A stretch of DNA of 64,000 nucleotides from Acanthosepion lycidas (GCA_963932145.1 OZ010574.1:81522298-81586297); one strand, 5' to 3'; shown: positions 33,357 through 44,664, counted from the first letter of the stretch. Notes: generated from the letters alone by a model not told the origin. Numbers and translations are program-made.

Positions 33357-34691
33357 CAGTGGCGTAGCTAGGGGGAGGGACCGCCCCGGGTGCCAGCACA
33401 GGAGGGGTGACACAATGTAACCCCCAACAAAATTTTCAACCAGGCTAAGGTGCCAAAAATAATCGGAAAACAGTGGTGGAGACAGGGTTTCGCAGGCGGG
33501 CATATGACCCCTCCACCAGTTCTGTCCCCCCCGTCAGAAATTTTCTGATAAATTGTCGGGAAATTTGTAAGTAGGAAAAATAGCTTTCATGTGTTTCAGT
33601 TGCGACAATCTTGGTTACTAACAAGAGACATTGTTGTAACATTTTATCGGATGATATGGTGTTTTAATTCTGCATCATTAATAACAACAAAGCGAAATAC
33701 GAAGCCAAAAGTGCAACAATTTCAGTCTTGCCTGTGTATCAATTTGCTGAGATACAATTTTCCATTGAGTGAGTGATATACTTTTGAATGTATCTACTAG
33801 TGTTGGGACGATTAATCAGAATCGGAATCGAGAATCGGAAAAGTCGGAACTTTTTGGGGTATCGGAAACGGTATCGGAATCGGAAAAATTTGTGCCTATT
33901 TTCCGATTCCAAAAACGATTCTTTTAAATTTTTAACTTAATTTTCCATTATTGGTGCTAATGATAAATAAATATTTATTGTTTTTAAATTATCACTAAAA
34001 CTAACATCATAATAACATCAAAATACGATGTAAATTTATTTTACTTGTATAAAGAAAAACAAAAAAATAAACTTTGCATAAATTCTCTAGGTAACCTTTA
34101 AAAGAATGCAGTTGATTTACAATGTTTCGAAAAATGCTTAAAAATTAAATAGAACATTTTTGTCAAGAAAAATACTTTCAAACATTATTGATAATTAAAT
34201 GGTACCCAGAAAATGATAGAACGGAAAATTGGACACCGGAAAATTAGCAACAGAAAATTACGTCAACCATGAGCCAGTCGAGACTGTAGGATCTGGCTGT
34301 GCTGTCCATTGAAAACGAGCTTACAAGACAAACATGTTTTGACGATGTCATTGACCAGTTTACCACAATGAAAACAAGAAAACATTCATTCTAAGACCAT
34401 AGTATCGAATGTCATTCTTTTGTGTATTGCCGTGTTTTGTATTTAGTTGTTCTGAAAGTGAACAGTTGCATTTTAAAAATCTTTGGATTTGAACTGATTA
34501 TTTTGTGGTATTGGATTTTGTCTTGGATCATACATGTAGACAGTAACGTACCGGTCAGTAGAGTAAAGTAGAGGTAGAGCATGTATGAAAATTTAGCTAC
34601 AGCTCACCATTCAGCATAGGGTGAATCGGGGTCATTGGGGTGACATTTGAGCGGACCACCCCGGATTACGTTTACTCTAGCTACGCCACTT
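33357..34691. mobile_element. non-autonomous hAT-like element
   Basis: Left end CAGTGGCGTAGCTAG and right end CTAGCTACGCCACTT are inverted repeats of at least 14 bp (the terminal base differs). The subterminal 'ccgccccggg' and 'caccccggatt' also pair. 'tcacac' lies just outside both ends (33351-33356, 34691-34696), a partial target duplication; hAT elements make 8 bp. CAGTGGCG ends are typical of hAT. No transposase is visible inside, only a motif block with repeated 'tcggaatcgg' (33810-33930) and unassigned sequence. Confidence 0.7.
33795..33935. repeat. 'atcggaatcgg' motif block
   Basis: 'tagtgttgggacgattaat' followed by several 'atcggaa' repeats and an inverse copy 'ttccgattcc'. This looks like one end of another hAT-type MITE nested in the larger element; the other end was not found. 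Confidence 0.4.
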
Positions 34692-34919
34692 CACACAGGA
34701 TAACTTTTCAGTCACTTACTTAATAGGAATTACCCACTTAAAACTATCCAAAAATCAATTACTAAGGCTTCCGAACAAAATAAAAATACACTTCTAACCT
34801 ATGAAACAAAAATGAATAATTCCAGAATTTCCATGTTTTTTTAATTACAAAACATTCTTAAGCTTTCTCACATCTTAAAAGATTGCCAGTATTTATAACA
34901 CGACGAAACAGAAAAATAT

Positions 34920-35173
34920 TCAGCGAGAACCCGCTTCCCTCTAGGCATCAGCGAAACAATATATACACACACTTTTAACATCATCTACACCATTTACCAC
35001 CTCACCAAGGGAATGTCATCTGCGATAACCCCCAATGCCAAGACTGTATCATCACTGATAATAATTTCACACCCACTAGCACTCACGTAGTATTCAAACC
35101 ACTGGTTTTGAATTGTAACAGTTCAAATCTTATATATTTGCTCTTCTGGCACAAATGCAAAAAAAATATATAA

Positions 35174-35206
<33 letters not shown>

Positions 35207-35345
35207 CATGTTGGAAAAACTAGAACAGAATTCCGTCTTCGGTTCATTAACCATAAGAAATCCATCAGGGACAACAACAACAACAAATACCTGTCGCTGC
35301 GCACTTCAACCAACCATTTCATAGCGTCGATAACATCAGATGCAT
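34920..35345 (+). pseudogene. Penelope C-terminal fragment with GIY-YIG
   Basis: Plus-strand frames read 'NVICDNPQCQDCII', then 'HVVFKPLVLNCNSSNLIYLL' (the 'IY' strand of GIY-YIG), and 'GKTRTEFRLRFINHKKSIRD' (the YVGKT side). Between them, at about 35178-35207, a (TAA)n tract splits the domain. It is the C-terminal endonuclease part of a Penelope-like protein with no RT attached. Frameshifted and non-functional. Confidence 0.7.
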
Positions 35346-35682
35346 GCTTTTATCGTCTTCATTAAACAGCCAAGAAGAGAGACAGAGATCGGAGTTGAAA
35401 TTTATTTTCAAAATAAATTCAAACATTCAGGGATTTGGATTTACTCAGAGAGTATAATTTCCACAGGGAAAGCTCAAACTAACAACATTACTCGGAAGAG
35501 TAATCTCACTTCTCTGTTTATTCTTCGTATCGTTGAAAAAGAACATAGGCGTCTTTGAAAATTCCGTCATTAAAATCTATCTCTTCGTGCTTCAGTTCAG
35601 TCAAAAGGTTATATGATAAATATAAATTTTATTGGATTCATTTTGTTGGTTTTTATTCTTCAAATTTTATTAACCGGCCTAT

Positions 35683-35688
<6 letters not shown>
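35346..35688. other. non-coding stretch
   Basis: Short frames (72 and 68 codons) without family resemblance. It may be the 3' part of the Penelope fragment. Confidence 0.35.

Positions 35689-35741
<53 letters not shown>
35689..35741. repeat. (TA)n microsatellite
   Basis: About 26 TA units immediately at the left edge of the fold-back element. Confidence 0.95.
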
Positions 35742-35747
<6 letters not shown>

Positions 35748-35984
35748 GGATTCCGAGATGAATTCGGTCTCCAAGGAATGACAAACGCAATAATTAAATA
35801 TAAGAAATAAAATGTATTTACACAAGCATACAAAGAGTAATACTGTTAGTGAATCCAGGAACGTGGTTAGTAGCAAATACAGATAGATATATACAGTCTC
35901 GAAGTAGGACTTCCTTAGAGTCTACGTGCTTGTAATTGACTTCTACAAGAGGTTATCCCACACTATCTCCGTTCGTATATTCTC

Positions 35985-38090
35985 TCACTCTCCGACTGCC
36001 GACTCTCGACTACCAACTAGTATTTAGTCACCCACCCACCCACGAGGGTATCATGTGGCACAAGGCCGGTTTAAAGTGGGATCTCCCAGCCCGTGGGCTC
36101 GGCCAAAAATATACCCTTTGAAACCGTATAAACGGGTTAAGGGTCGGTTTACCTCACCGAAAGAGAATCCGCCCTTCGGCGTAGCCACTTTCGGGTTCCT
36201 CCCCGGCCGAAGGCAGAGAGTTCAACCGTTCAGCCGGTCGTCCGACATCGACTGACATCCAACTACCAACTAGTATTTAGTCACCCACCCACCCACGAGG
36301 GTATCATGTGGCACAAGGCCGGTTTAAAGTGGGATCTCCCAACCCGTGGGCTCGGCCAAAAATATACCCTTTGACCCTGTATAAACGGGTTAAGGGTCGG
36401 TTTACCTCACCGAAAGAGAATCCGCCCTTCGGCGTAGCCTCTTTCGGGTTCCTCCCCGGCCGAAGGCAGAGAGTTCAACCGTTCAGCCGGTCGTCCGACA
36501 TCGACTGACATCCGACTACCAACTAGTATTTAGTCACCCAAACCACCCACGAGGGTATCATGTGGCACAAGGCCGGTTTAAAGTGGGATCTCCCAGCCCG
36601 TGGGCTCGGCCAAAAATATACCCTTTGAACCCGTATAAACGGGTTATGGGTCGGTTTACCTCACCGAAAGAGAATCCGCCCTTCGACGTAGCCACTTTCG
36701 GGTTCCTCCCCGGCCGAAGGCAGAGAGTTCAACCGTTCAGCCGGTCGTCCGACATCGACTGACATCCGACTACCAACTAGTATTTAGTCACCCACCCACC
36801 CACGAGGGTATCATGTGGCACAAGGCCGGTTTAAAGTGGGATCTCCCAGCCCGTGGGCTCGGCCAAAAATATACCCTTTGACCCTGTATAAACGGGTTAA
36901 GGGTCGGTTTACCTCACCGAAAGAGAATCCGCCCTTCGGCGTAGCCTCTTTCGGGTTCCTCCCCGGCCGAAGGCAGAGAGTTCAACCGTTCAGCCGGTCG
37001 TCCGACATCGACTGACATCCGACTACCAACTAGTATTTAGTCACCCAAACCACCCACGAGGGTATCATGTGGCACAAGGCCGGTTTAAAGTGGGATCTCC
37101 CAGCCCGTGGGCTCGGCCAAAAATATACCCTTTGAACCCGTATAAACGGGTTAAGGGTCGGTTTACCTCACCGAAAGAGAATCCGCCCTTCGACGTAGCC
37201 ACTTTCGGGTTCCTCCCCACCCGAAGGCAGAGAGTTCAACCGTTCAGCCGGTCGTCCGACATCGACTGACATCCGACTACCAACTAGTATTTAGTCACCC
37301 ACCCACCCACGAGGGTATCATGTGGCACAAGGCCGGTTTAAAGTGGGATCTCCCAGCCCGTGGGCTCGGCCAAAAATATACCCTTTGAACCCGTATAAAC
37401 GGGTTAAGGGTCGGTTTACCTCACCGAAAGAGAATCCGCCCTTCGGCGTAGCCACTTTCGGATTCCTCCCCGGCCGAAGGCAGAGAGTTCAACCGTTCAG
37501 CCGGTCGTCCGACATCGACTGACATCCGACTACCGACTAGTATTTAGTCACCACCCCCACGAGGGTATCATGTGGCACAAGGCCGGTTTAACGTGGGATC
37601 TCCGAGCCCGTGGGATCTCCGAGCCCGTGGGATCTCCGAGCCCGTGGGCTCGGCCAAAAATGTGCCCTTTAAACCCGTATAAACGGGTTCAGGGTCAGGT
37701 TTACCTCCCCGAAAGAGAATCCGCCCTTCGGCGTAGCCTCTTTCGGGTTCCTCCCCACCCGAAGGCAGAGAGTTCAACCGTTCAGCCGGTCGTCCGACAT
37801 CGACTGACATCCGACTACCGACTAGTATTTAGTCACCACCCCCACGAGGGTATCATGTGGCACAAGGCCGGTTTAACGTGGGATCTCCGAGCCCGTGGGA
37901 TCTCCGAGCCCGTGGGCTCGGCCAAAAATGTGCCCTTTAAACCCGTATAAACGGGTTCAGGGTCAGGTTTACCTCCCCGAAAGAGAATCCGCCCTTCGGT
38001 GTAGCCTCTTTCGGGTTCCTCCCCACCCGAAGGCAGAGAGTTCAACCGTTCAGCCGGTCGTCCGACATCGACTGACATCCGACTACCGAC
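35985..38090. repeat. satellite array, 8 units of ~253 bp
   Basis: Units start with 'ctagtatttagtcaccc' and contain 'atgtggcacaaggccgg'. The latter lies near 36054, 36307, 36561, 36814, 37068, 37321, 37569 and 37855. The first six are 253-254 bp and nearly identical; the last two differ and carry three and two copies of a 17-bp repeat 'ctccgagcccgtgggat'. Units 2+3 and 4+5 share private variants, so a dimer of about 507 bp was amplified. Each unit has GC-rich inverted repeats (CCGAGCCC..GGGCTCGG in units 7-8, AACCCGTATAAACGGGTT). Much more GC-rich than the flanks. The 66-codon frame open in units 1-6 is not considered a gene. Confidence 0.92.
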
Positions 38091-38180
38091 TACTCTCACT
38101 GACTGTAACTCTGGGTATTTAACGGCAGCGGTCCAGGTACACTTGGTAGAGTCCACTTATATGAAAAAGGGGTGGACCCC
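38090..38180. repeat. inner part of left fold-back arm
   Basis: 'gggtatttaacggcagcggt' through 'aaaaaggggtggacccc' is the inverse complement (with differences) of 38968-39035. Confidence 0.7.
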
Positions 38181-38214
<34 letters not shown>

Positions 38215-38620
38215 GCTGAGAATGAAGTAACTAGTGAGGATGGAATTCACAACTCATTATCAATGATCAATAGGCTTCGTTAATCATTACCCCGCCCTGA
38301 GATGCCTATTTCGAAAATTCCAGTTGGGATATTGTGAGATATGTTATCATAATCTCATTTTTCGCTCTGTGTCCGTATTATTAATTGTATTTAGTTACAA
38401 AAGAAATAATCAAAACACTTCAGTGATGACGACGCCCTTCGTGAGTGCTGAGAAACATTCTCAATAATAGGCCTCCGAAAACTATACTCTAGCTTTATCA
38501 AGACCAGTTAGGATATGATTATTACCTGAAATTTAATTAAGCCCTTGCAGCGAATTTAATTATGTATCTTTTGATTAAACGAGAATTCTATCTACAATAT
38601 ATATATATATATATATATTG

Positions 38621-38898
38621 TACACTGCTGGCCAAAATCTTATGCAAATGAAAATAAAGAAAAATATACTTCAAGAAATAAAAATAAGTCAAGTTAAAAT
38701 TTGTTATAGCATTTAATAGGAAAAAATTGAATACTGGGAATACTAGCTAGCCAAAAGTTTAAGACCATTCTTAAAAGAATTCTTAAAAAGAGTAGGAAAT
38801 GCGCAACAAGGCGTCTAAGTTGTGAGTTGCACGGCCGTCATAACAAGTTATATATTTTCTTTATTTTCATTGGCCTTAAAATTTTGGCCAGTAGAGTT
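38621..38898. mobile_element. mariner-like MITE, ~275 bp
   Basis: After TA at 38621-38622 the left end CACTGCTGGCCAAAATCTTA is mirrored by the right end 'ttaaaattttggccagtag'. Subterminal 'tgaaaataaagaaaa' and 'ttttctttattttca' also pair. This is a Tc1/mariner type end without a transposase, lying between the two fold-back arms. The right TA copy is mutated. Confidence 0.7.
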
Positions 38899-38967
38899 GG
38901 ATATGTGATTAAGTTTTTTATTATCTTTTTCTTCCATGAGTACGAGGGAATTAATTCTTTTTCTTAA

Positions 38968-39290
38968 GGGGTCCACCCCTTTTTATACAAGTGGACTCGC
39001 CCGGTGTGTACTTGTACTGCTGCCGGTGAATACCCGGGGTTGAGAGAGTGAGAGTGTGAGGTAACCGCTTTGTAGGAGTCACAGTTGCGAGCACGTAGAC
39101 TCAGAAGGAAGTCATACTTCGATACTGAATTTCCCAGACTGTATATATTTTATTTTTGCTACTAACCGCATTTCTGGATCTACTAACCATATTACCAATT
39201 GTATTATTACGTCAATACATTTATTTACTATATTTCATTCCTGCGTTTGTCATTCATTTGAGACCGGATTTCATTCCGGAATCCACAACA
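38968..39290. repeat. right fold-back arm
   Basis: The uninterrupted counterpart of the left arm; see the element entry. Lacks any satellite unit. Confidence 0.7.
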
Positions 39291-39299
39291 CTTTTATAG

Positions 39300-40103
39300 A
39301 TTTAACGTGAGTAAGAACTGTCCAAACTGTCTCGAGCGCTTCCAGCTACTAATCTATTAACCATTATTAAGGATGTTTTTGCTTGTTTTAATATGTCGAT
39401 TTTATTTTAGCAATAAAAACGTTTTAATTTCCAGACACAGTCACCAGATTGTGGACGTGTTCATAATTAATATTATTAAGAGTTTGTCTCTTGTTTTTTT
39501 TTTATTATCAAGGCTTTCGTTATTTTTAAGTACCTCCTGCAGTTAGATGGGCGTAATATGTTGGTGTTTTCTATGAGTATGTTGTGGATAGTGGTTAATA
39601 GGTCTCCATAGCTATTATTCGAGAAGTACAAAGTAAGTCTTCTTTATAGGTATATAGCTATATATCCTATGTAATTATTATTAATGAAATTGTTTTTGTC
39701 AGTAACGTAGTTCCATAATGGTCATGTAAACTCATATATAATGTTAGTCCTATGTAGTTTGGAAGTTGATGGTGAATTATTGTTGACAATAATGTTAACC
39801 ATTTTAATTTTTCTAGAATTGTTATGTAGTAGTTTCACAGTGGAGGTTTGTATTTGTACTAAGTCGGTCCTAAAATAGGTTCGACGTACAAAACGTTAGG
39901 AACTTGATATAATAGGTAATGACGCAGTAATCTAGATGTGGTCGCTGATACTTTAATATCCGACTAACGGTCGTCCGACATCGACTGACTGACCATCTCA
40001 CTGCCGATTCGCTGAGCGACTGCTACTACTACTCCTACTTATTATAGGTGGGGGAGTCTATTAACTATAGAATAGGTGTGTTCCATTATAACAATAATAA
40101 ATA

Positions 40104-40148
<45 letters not shown>

Positions 40149-40838
40149 GATTTTTTAAGTAACTTGTTTAAAAGCAACTGTGGTTAAATATTAAGCAACT
40201 CCACTACTGATGGTTTAAGTAACTAAAGAAAGAAACGAAAACGTACAATTAAACAACAGGTATTACGAAATACGTTAGCTTATATAGTATTCATTAATTC
40301 TACCAATTTTAATGTACTGATGCTTAGATCTGCAAGGGACAAGAAATTAAGAAGTGCCATGATTGCCCACGTCCTAAAGGGACACGATACACAAATGATA
40401 ATGATTCTCAAAGAATTGTAGAACCCGTGAACTGAATCTCTTAGTTTTCACCGCCCTCAAGATAAGTAAACCAAAACATGATACATCAGAAGACCACCCT
40501 GTACAAAAGCTTGCTGAATAGATTCCCGCGGCCAAATGAGTAACCCTACGGGAGAGTAAGGTTGCTTTACGCTGTTTGCCAAGTGACATCATGAGCCAAA
40601 CAACAATATTCAAAATGATTCAATATTTTCATGGTTGACCTCTTTTTTTTTTTTAATTCAAACGCCATTTTAGTGGATGCCCGTATTTGAGAAGATGCTC
40701 CGTTTTTTAAAGTTTATTTTGTCTAACTGCGCACCCGAGAGAACTTAATAAAAATCTTTATTCATATCTAGTAAAAATTACGTATGAATTAATATGTCGG
40801 ATTAAGAAGCAAAATTCAAGACTGACCCTGTAAACAAG
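39300..40838. other. AT-rich stretch with small element traces
   Basis: Mostly unassigned. At 39959-40030 'ggtcgtccgacatcgactgac' repeats the end of the satellite unit, so a fragment of that family lies outside the array. (TA)n at 40107-40146. At 40325-40395 the plus strand reads 'SARDKKLRSAMIAHVLKGHD', the very C-terminal end of an RTE/L1-like LINE protein. Confidence 0.5.
40325..40395 (+). pseudogene. LINE protein C-terminal scrap
   Basis: 'SARDKKLRSAMIAHVLKGHD' matches the invariant end seen again at 63125-63240 on the minus strand ('RDARDKKLWKAMITNILRRH'). Only the last 25 or so codons are present, an extreme 5' truncation. Confidence 0.6.
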
Positions 40839-40846
40839 TATTAAAC

Positions 40847-43167
40847 TAGGGTCGGGAAATTACTTTTCATAGTGGGTCCGCATTGTTACTATGGACAGGG
40901 CTAAGTGCTTTTGAAGATTGTATATTGAAAAATGTAACAGCATGAAACAGTGAAAAATTTTCATGATCAGTTAATTATTAAAACATCTTGCTTGTTGTAA
41001 AGTTTAATTACAATAGACTATATTGTAAAAATTGTATTATAGCATAAATAATTTAAGAAAAATACAATAGTTGGTGTATAATTAATGAGATTGATATAGT
41101 CTACTGCAGTTGCTGACTAGTTTGCTTAAATCTGGCTCCAAGCTGCTTGTTCTAATTCTTAATATTGCTTGAAGATTTGAATTTGTCAAAAAAGATCTGT
41201 TTTTGCTTTTGATAATTTTCATATTTGAAAAAGTTTGCTCACATATGTAAGTGGATGCAAACAGAACAAACAATTTTCTTGAAAAGTCTTTCAAATCTTT
41301 GAAATGATCTAGGTGAAGAGATGCATAAAATTTAATTAAAGATTAGTTTTCAAAGGTATACTTCAAATAATTGTCAGCTTGGTGGTCTAGGAGTTCCATT
41401 TGTAGTTCATGAGTTGGAGTTTCAATGTCAGAGGTGAATGGAGACCTCAACATTTTGAACTGCAGCTCCATTGCTTTGAAATCTGCAAATCTCTTAGCAA
41501 ATTCTTCCTTCAAGGCTTTGATCTGTCCACTGTATTTTTGTGCAGATGTTTCAGAAGAAGGAAGTGAACAAAGTTTTGATCAGACAGTTTAACAAAAAGT
41601 GTAAGCTTTGTCTGAAAGGATTTTATCTCCACAAATAAGTCATGAGCAAAGACACCTTTACCATGAAGTTTCGTGTTGAGCTCATTCATTTTTTGCATGG
41701 TATCTGTAGCTAATGCAAAATCACACACTGATTCTTCATCATTTATTTTGATGTAGAAGTCACAAGCCACATCCTTTATTTCCAAAAACATGAAAATCTC
41801 TTCTTTGAGGTCTAATACTCTTTTTAAAAATTTTCCAAGACTCAGCCACCTTACATTGTTGTGACAACACATCAGAAAAATCAAACTCCATTTCTTGCAA
41901 AAAAATTTGAAGCTGTCTATGGTTTAGTCGCCTTGATCTTATCACATTGACTGCACATACCATTGGATCAATCACATGTTTAAAATCCAATTTTGCTTTG
42001 CAAAGACTTTCTTGGTGAATTATGCATTGAAATGAAAGCAACTTATGAAGTGGGAATTTTGACTAAATCTTGTCATTTAGCGGTTTGACAAGTCCACAAT
42101 GTGTCCCCCATTTAATGCAGGTGTCCCATCACTCGTTATGCTTACAAATTTATCAAGACATAACTGCGAATTTTCCGAACAATACATAAGACTTTCATAC
42201 AAATCATTCCCAGTAGTAATGTCTTTGAAACTCTCAACAGTTCTTCTGTGATATCGAAATTTTCATCAATAGCGCAAATGAAAATCAGCAACTGTGCAGT
42301 ATCTACTACGTCTGTACTCTCATCTAAAGCGATTGAGAATCACTTGAATTTATCTGCAGTATCCAAAATTTTCCCATGCAAGTTTTCAGCAATGGCATCT
42401 ATTCTACAAACAATAGTTCTCCATGACAATGAAATTGCTTCCTACTTTTGACTTTTACTTCTGGACACAAAGTATTAATTGCATCAATCCTTCTTTCACA
42501 AATTCTGCATCAGAAAATGGCTCGGTTATGTTTTGTGATCTTATTTGCCAATATAAAACTTGCCTTTGTTGCAAGCTCTTGTGTAGATGTACATTTAAAA
42601 AATATGCCTTATTGGCATTTCAGTTTTTTAACCATATCTGTTGCTTTGTTTTGTAGTTCTTGTGTGGGAAAGTTTTGGCTGAAGTTGCCATGTTTCAACT
42701 GAAAATGTCTTTTCAAAATATATTCCTTGAATACTGCACAAGTATCGTGGCAAATCAGGCACACAGCTTTTGTAACATTTTCTACGAAGAAATAGTTTTC
42801 AGTCCATTCCTTCTTAAAAATAACGGCATTCAAAGTCAACTTTACACCTTTGAGAACTCATTATGAATGATTGCTTTTTCATTGTTTTAGAATATAACTT
42901 ATTAAAAAATAGAATCATATTTTAAAAACACCGCAAAATGGCAACTCTCACTAAATCTCATTTACATATATCCTGCAAAATGATACTTAAACTAAAATTC
43001 GAATCAAAGCGGAATTATTACAAATGTTTCTCCCGAGAGGTTTTTATATAATTTTTAAATACCCGGAAGGTTTTTTATTAAATTTGTAAATATAAAAGTA
43101 ATAGAGAGCCATATTAAAAGCCTTAGCAGCCGGATGTGGTCCGCGGGCCGTAATTTGCCCAACCCTG
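40847..43167 (-). mobile_element. hAT (Charlie-type) DNA transposon
   Basis: A perfect 8-bp target duplication TATTAAAC lies at 40839-40846 and 43168-43175. Terminal inverted repeats: left TAGGGTCGGGAAATTAC, right inverse CAGGGTTGGGCAAATTAC, with further subterminal pairing around 'gtggtccgcgg'. An 8-bp duplication with CAGGG ends is diagnostic for hAT. At 2321 bp it is close to full length and holds a decayed transposase on the minus strand. Confidence 0.92.
41085..42866 (-). pseudogene. hAT transposase, GTF2IRD2/Charlie8-like
   Basis: Minus strand, in order. A BED-like zinc finger at 42800-42690 ('AVCLICHDTCAVF' then 'LKRHFQLKHGNF': Cys-Cys-His-His). A mid-region in several frames (about 42600-42060), including plus-strand shadows of '...SLALDESTDVVDTAQL'. 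'FQCIIHQESLCKAKLDFKHV' (42035). 'NVRWLSLGKFLKRVLDLKEE' (41860). 'MQKMNELNTKLHGKGVFAHD' (41700-41640). The hAT C-terminal dimerisation block 'LFVLFASTYICEQTFSNMKI' (about 41270). The family cuts and pastes DNA and is the source of vertebrate GTF2IRD2. Frameshifts at about 42060, 41880 and 41510 at least; not functional. Confidence 0.9.
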
Positions 43168-43175
43168 TATTAAAC

Positions 43176-44427
43176 CATCTTTGAAGATTGTTAAATATAA
43201 TAGGATGCGTGGAACAAGAGGGGAAATATCTTGGTCTCCTCTACTCTGCAAGGACCACATTAGGCATTAGTATATCCATGAAATATTAACACCTTAACAA
43301 GAAGGACGTAAGGAGTAGAATGAATGAAAGAGATGAATTCCCGAAGTGAGCAAGACATAAAAAGAATTCATACTCAGAGAAATTTAAACACATGTAAGAC
43401 GGCAAACAATATATGAAGGAGAGGAATAAAACGGTATTACTTGTTACGTCTCATAGTGCAGCTCTGTGATATCGCTTAGATTACTGGCTGACTATTCTCT
43501 CCAACGGGCTGTCACGTATCTCAAGAGCCCCTTAAGACATCATTAATTCTTCTTGTCTAAAGGAAGATAATTCCCTTCTTTATTCAATATGTTATGATAA
43601 TTCTCACTACATATCATTCCTAAAAAAATATTGTGTACTCATAGCACTTCATTTACACATACATTTGAATCCTTCCTTCCTTCCTTCCTTTCTTCTTCTT
43701 CTTCTTCTTCTTCTTCTTCTTCTTTATTATTATTATTATTATTATTATTTTCAGTTGTTTCGGAAGAAAAACATCGTTTCCTGGCAAGAGTGACAGATTT
43801 GTTCTTCACGTCGGAAACATCACTTTCTTGCTGATCAAACATTTGATAGCCTCGCTTGCGTATATCTCCATTTTCTTTTACACCTATTTGTTAAGGTAAT
43901 CAAAAATATTTTCATTCTGCGTGAATATCACGTCCTGATGGCTTGAAAGTGGAATGACAAGTAATAACAGAAGAAAGGTTGAAGATCAGGATTCATTTAT
44001 TCCTCCCCCAGCTCCATTTACATAGATTTCTTTCTCGCTTTTAAATTTTCTTCTATTTTTATACTTTACTGAAAGGAAGATAGTTATTTTTTGTTAATGT
44101 TTTGTCAGGCCCTTTGCTTTCAAATGCCTTGCAGTTATTGTTAAATTAAGTTCACATTTAATATTCAATCAATAAGTACGAGCTTTTTTTTTCCACACGG
44201 AAGCGAAGAATAACGCATAAAATAAACCGAACAACTCAATTTCATGAGATAAGTATCCTCACTGAGTATAAACAGATATGTTAACGTTTTCACAGTAGCG
44301 AATTATGCTAGAACCGTAGCAACACACACACACAAACGAGTGGCTGTAGTGGATATACGCACAGGTAGCAACAGCTGACCAGCGCTTCTAAAAATACATT
44401 TTTGCTTAAAGAAACTCTCTTTTGTTA
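43176..44427. other. non-coding stretch
   Basis: No gene. A CTTC/TTC/TTA microsatellite runs at 43675-43750. Confidence 0.45.
43675..43750. repeat. (CTTC)n-(TTC)n-(TTA)n microsatellite
   Basis: Three successive repeat types seen directly. Confidence 0.95.
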
Positions 44428-44650
44428 CGTCCTGGGCAAGACGATAAACTACATCCGCGTCCTGGGTAAGACGATAAACTGCGTCAAACAACAAAGCCTC
44501 TGATCAGGAGTTTTGAGGAACGTGGAACCACCACTTAATTGCTGATGTTCCCAGGTCCAGCCTAACCCGGGGTGGTAGCACCTGTTAGGGTCCCAGCTAT
44601 GCGTAAATAGTTAACCCCCAAACTCGGGTCAAAACACTATGAAAATGTAC
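44428..44650 (-). repeat. repeat block R1, copy 2
   Basis: Same block as 14190-14385 ('ctctgatcaggag', 'gtggaaccacc.cttaattgc', 'ggggtggtagcacctg', 'aaacactatgaaa'). The distal end has 'gataaactacatcc' twice in tandem with 'tcctgggtaagac'. No RTE coding sequence follows downstream in the minus direction. Confidence 0.75.
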
Positions 44651-44664
44651 AAATAGGTTTTAAT

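Larger units (their letters stand above)
35742..39290. mobile_element. fold-back element with satellite-filled arm
   Basis: The left end TGTTGTGGATTCCGAGATGA and the right end (its inverse complement 'tcattccggaatccacaaca') begin long inverted arms. The right arm is 38968-39290 (323 bp). The left arm has the same content but is split: 35742 to about 35985, then about 38090-38180. Matching landmarks, from outside in: 'aatgacaaacgca', 'tggttagtagcaaa', 'tatatacagtct', 'gacttcctt.gagtctacgtg', 'gggtatt.a.cggcagc' and 'aaaaaggggtggacccc'. Between the arms (38181-38967) lie TA tracts and a mariner-like MITE. No transposase. It could be two LTR-like units in opposite orientation instead of one transposon. 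Confidence 0.65.

Noticed and set aside
34257..34440. Possible hAT or other protein fragment inside the 33357-34691 element
   Set aside because: Only short broken frames; no motif I can name.
36055..37522. Six nearly identical 66-codon ORFs in tandem, like a repeated small protein gene
   Set aside because: They follow from the near identity of the satellite units. The frame is lost in units 7-8 and in the relatives at 48069-48440, and no start context or codon-level constraint is visible.
35985..38090. CRISPR-like repeat-spacer array
   Set aside because: Units are ~253 bp with no short repeat and unique spacer pattern, and the context is clearly eukaryotic.
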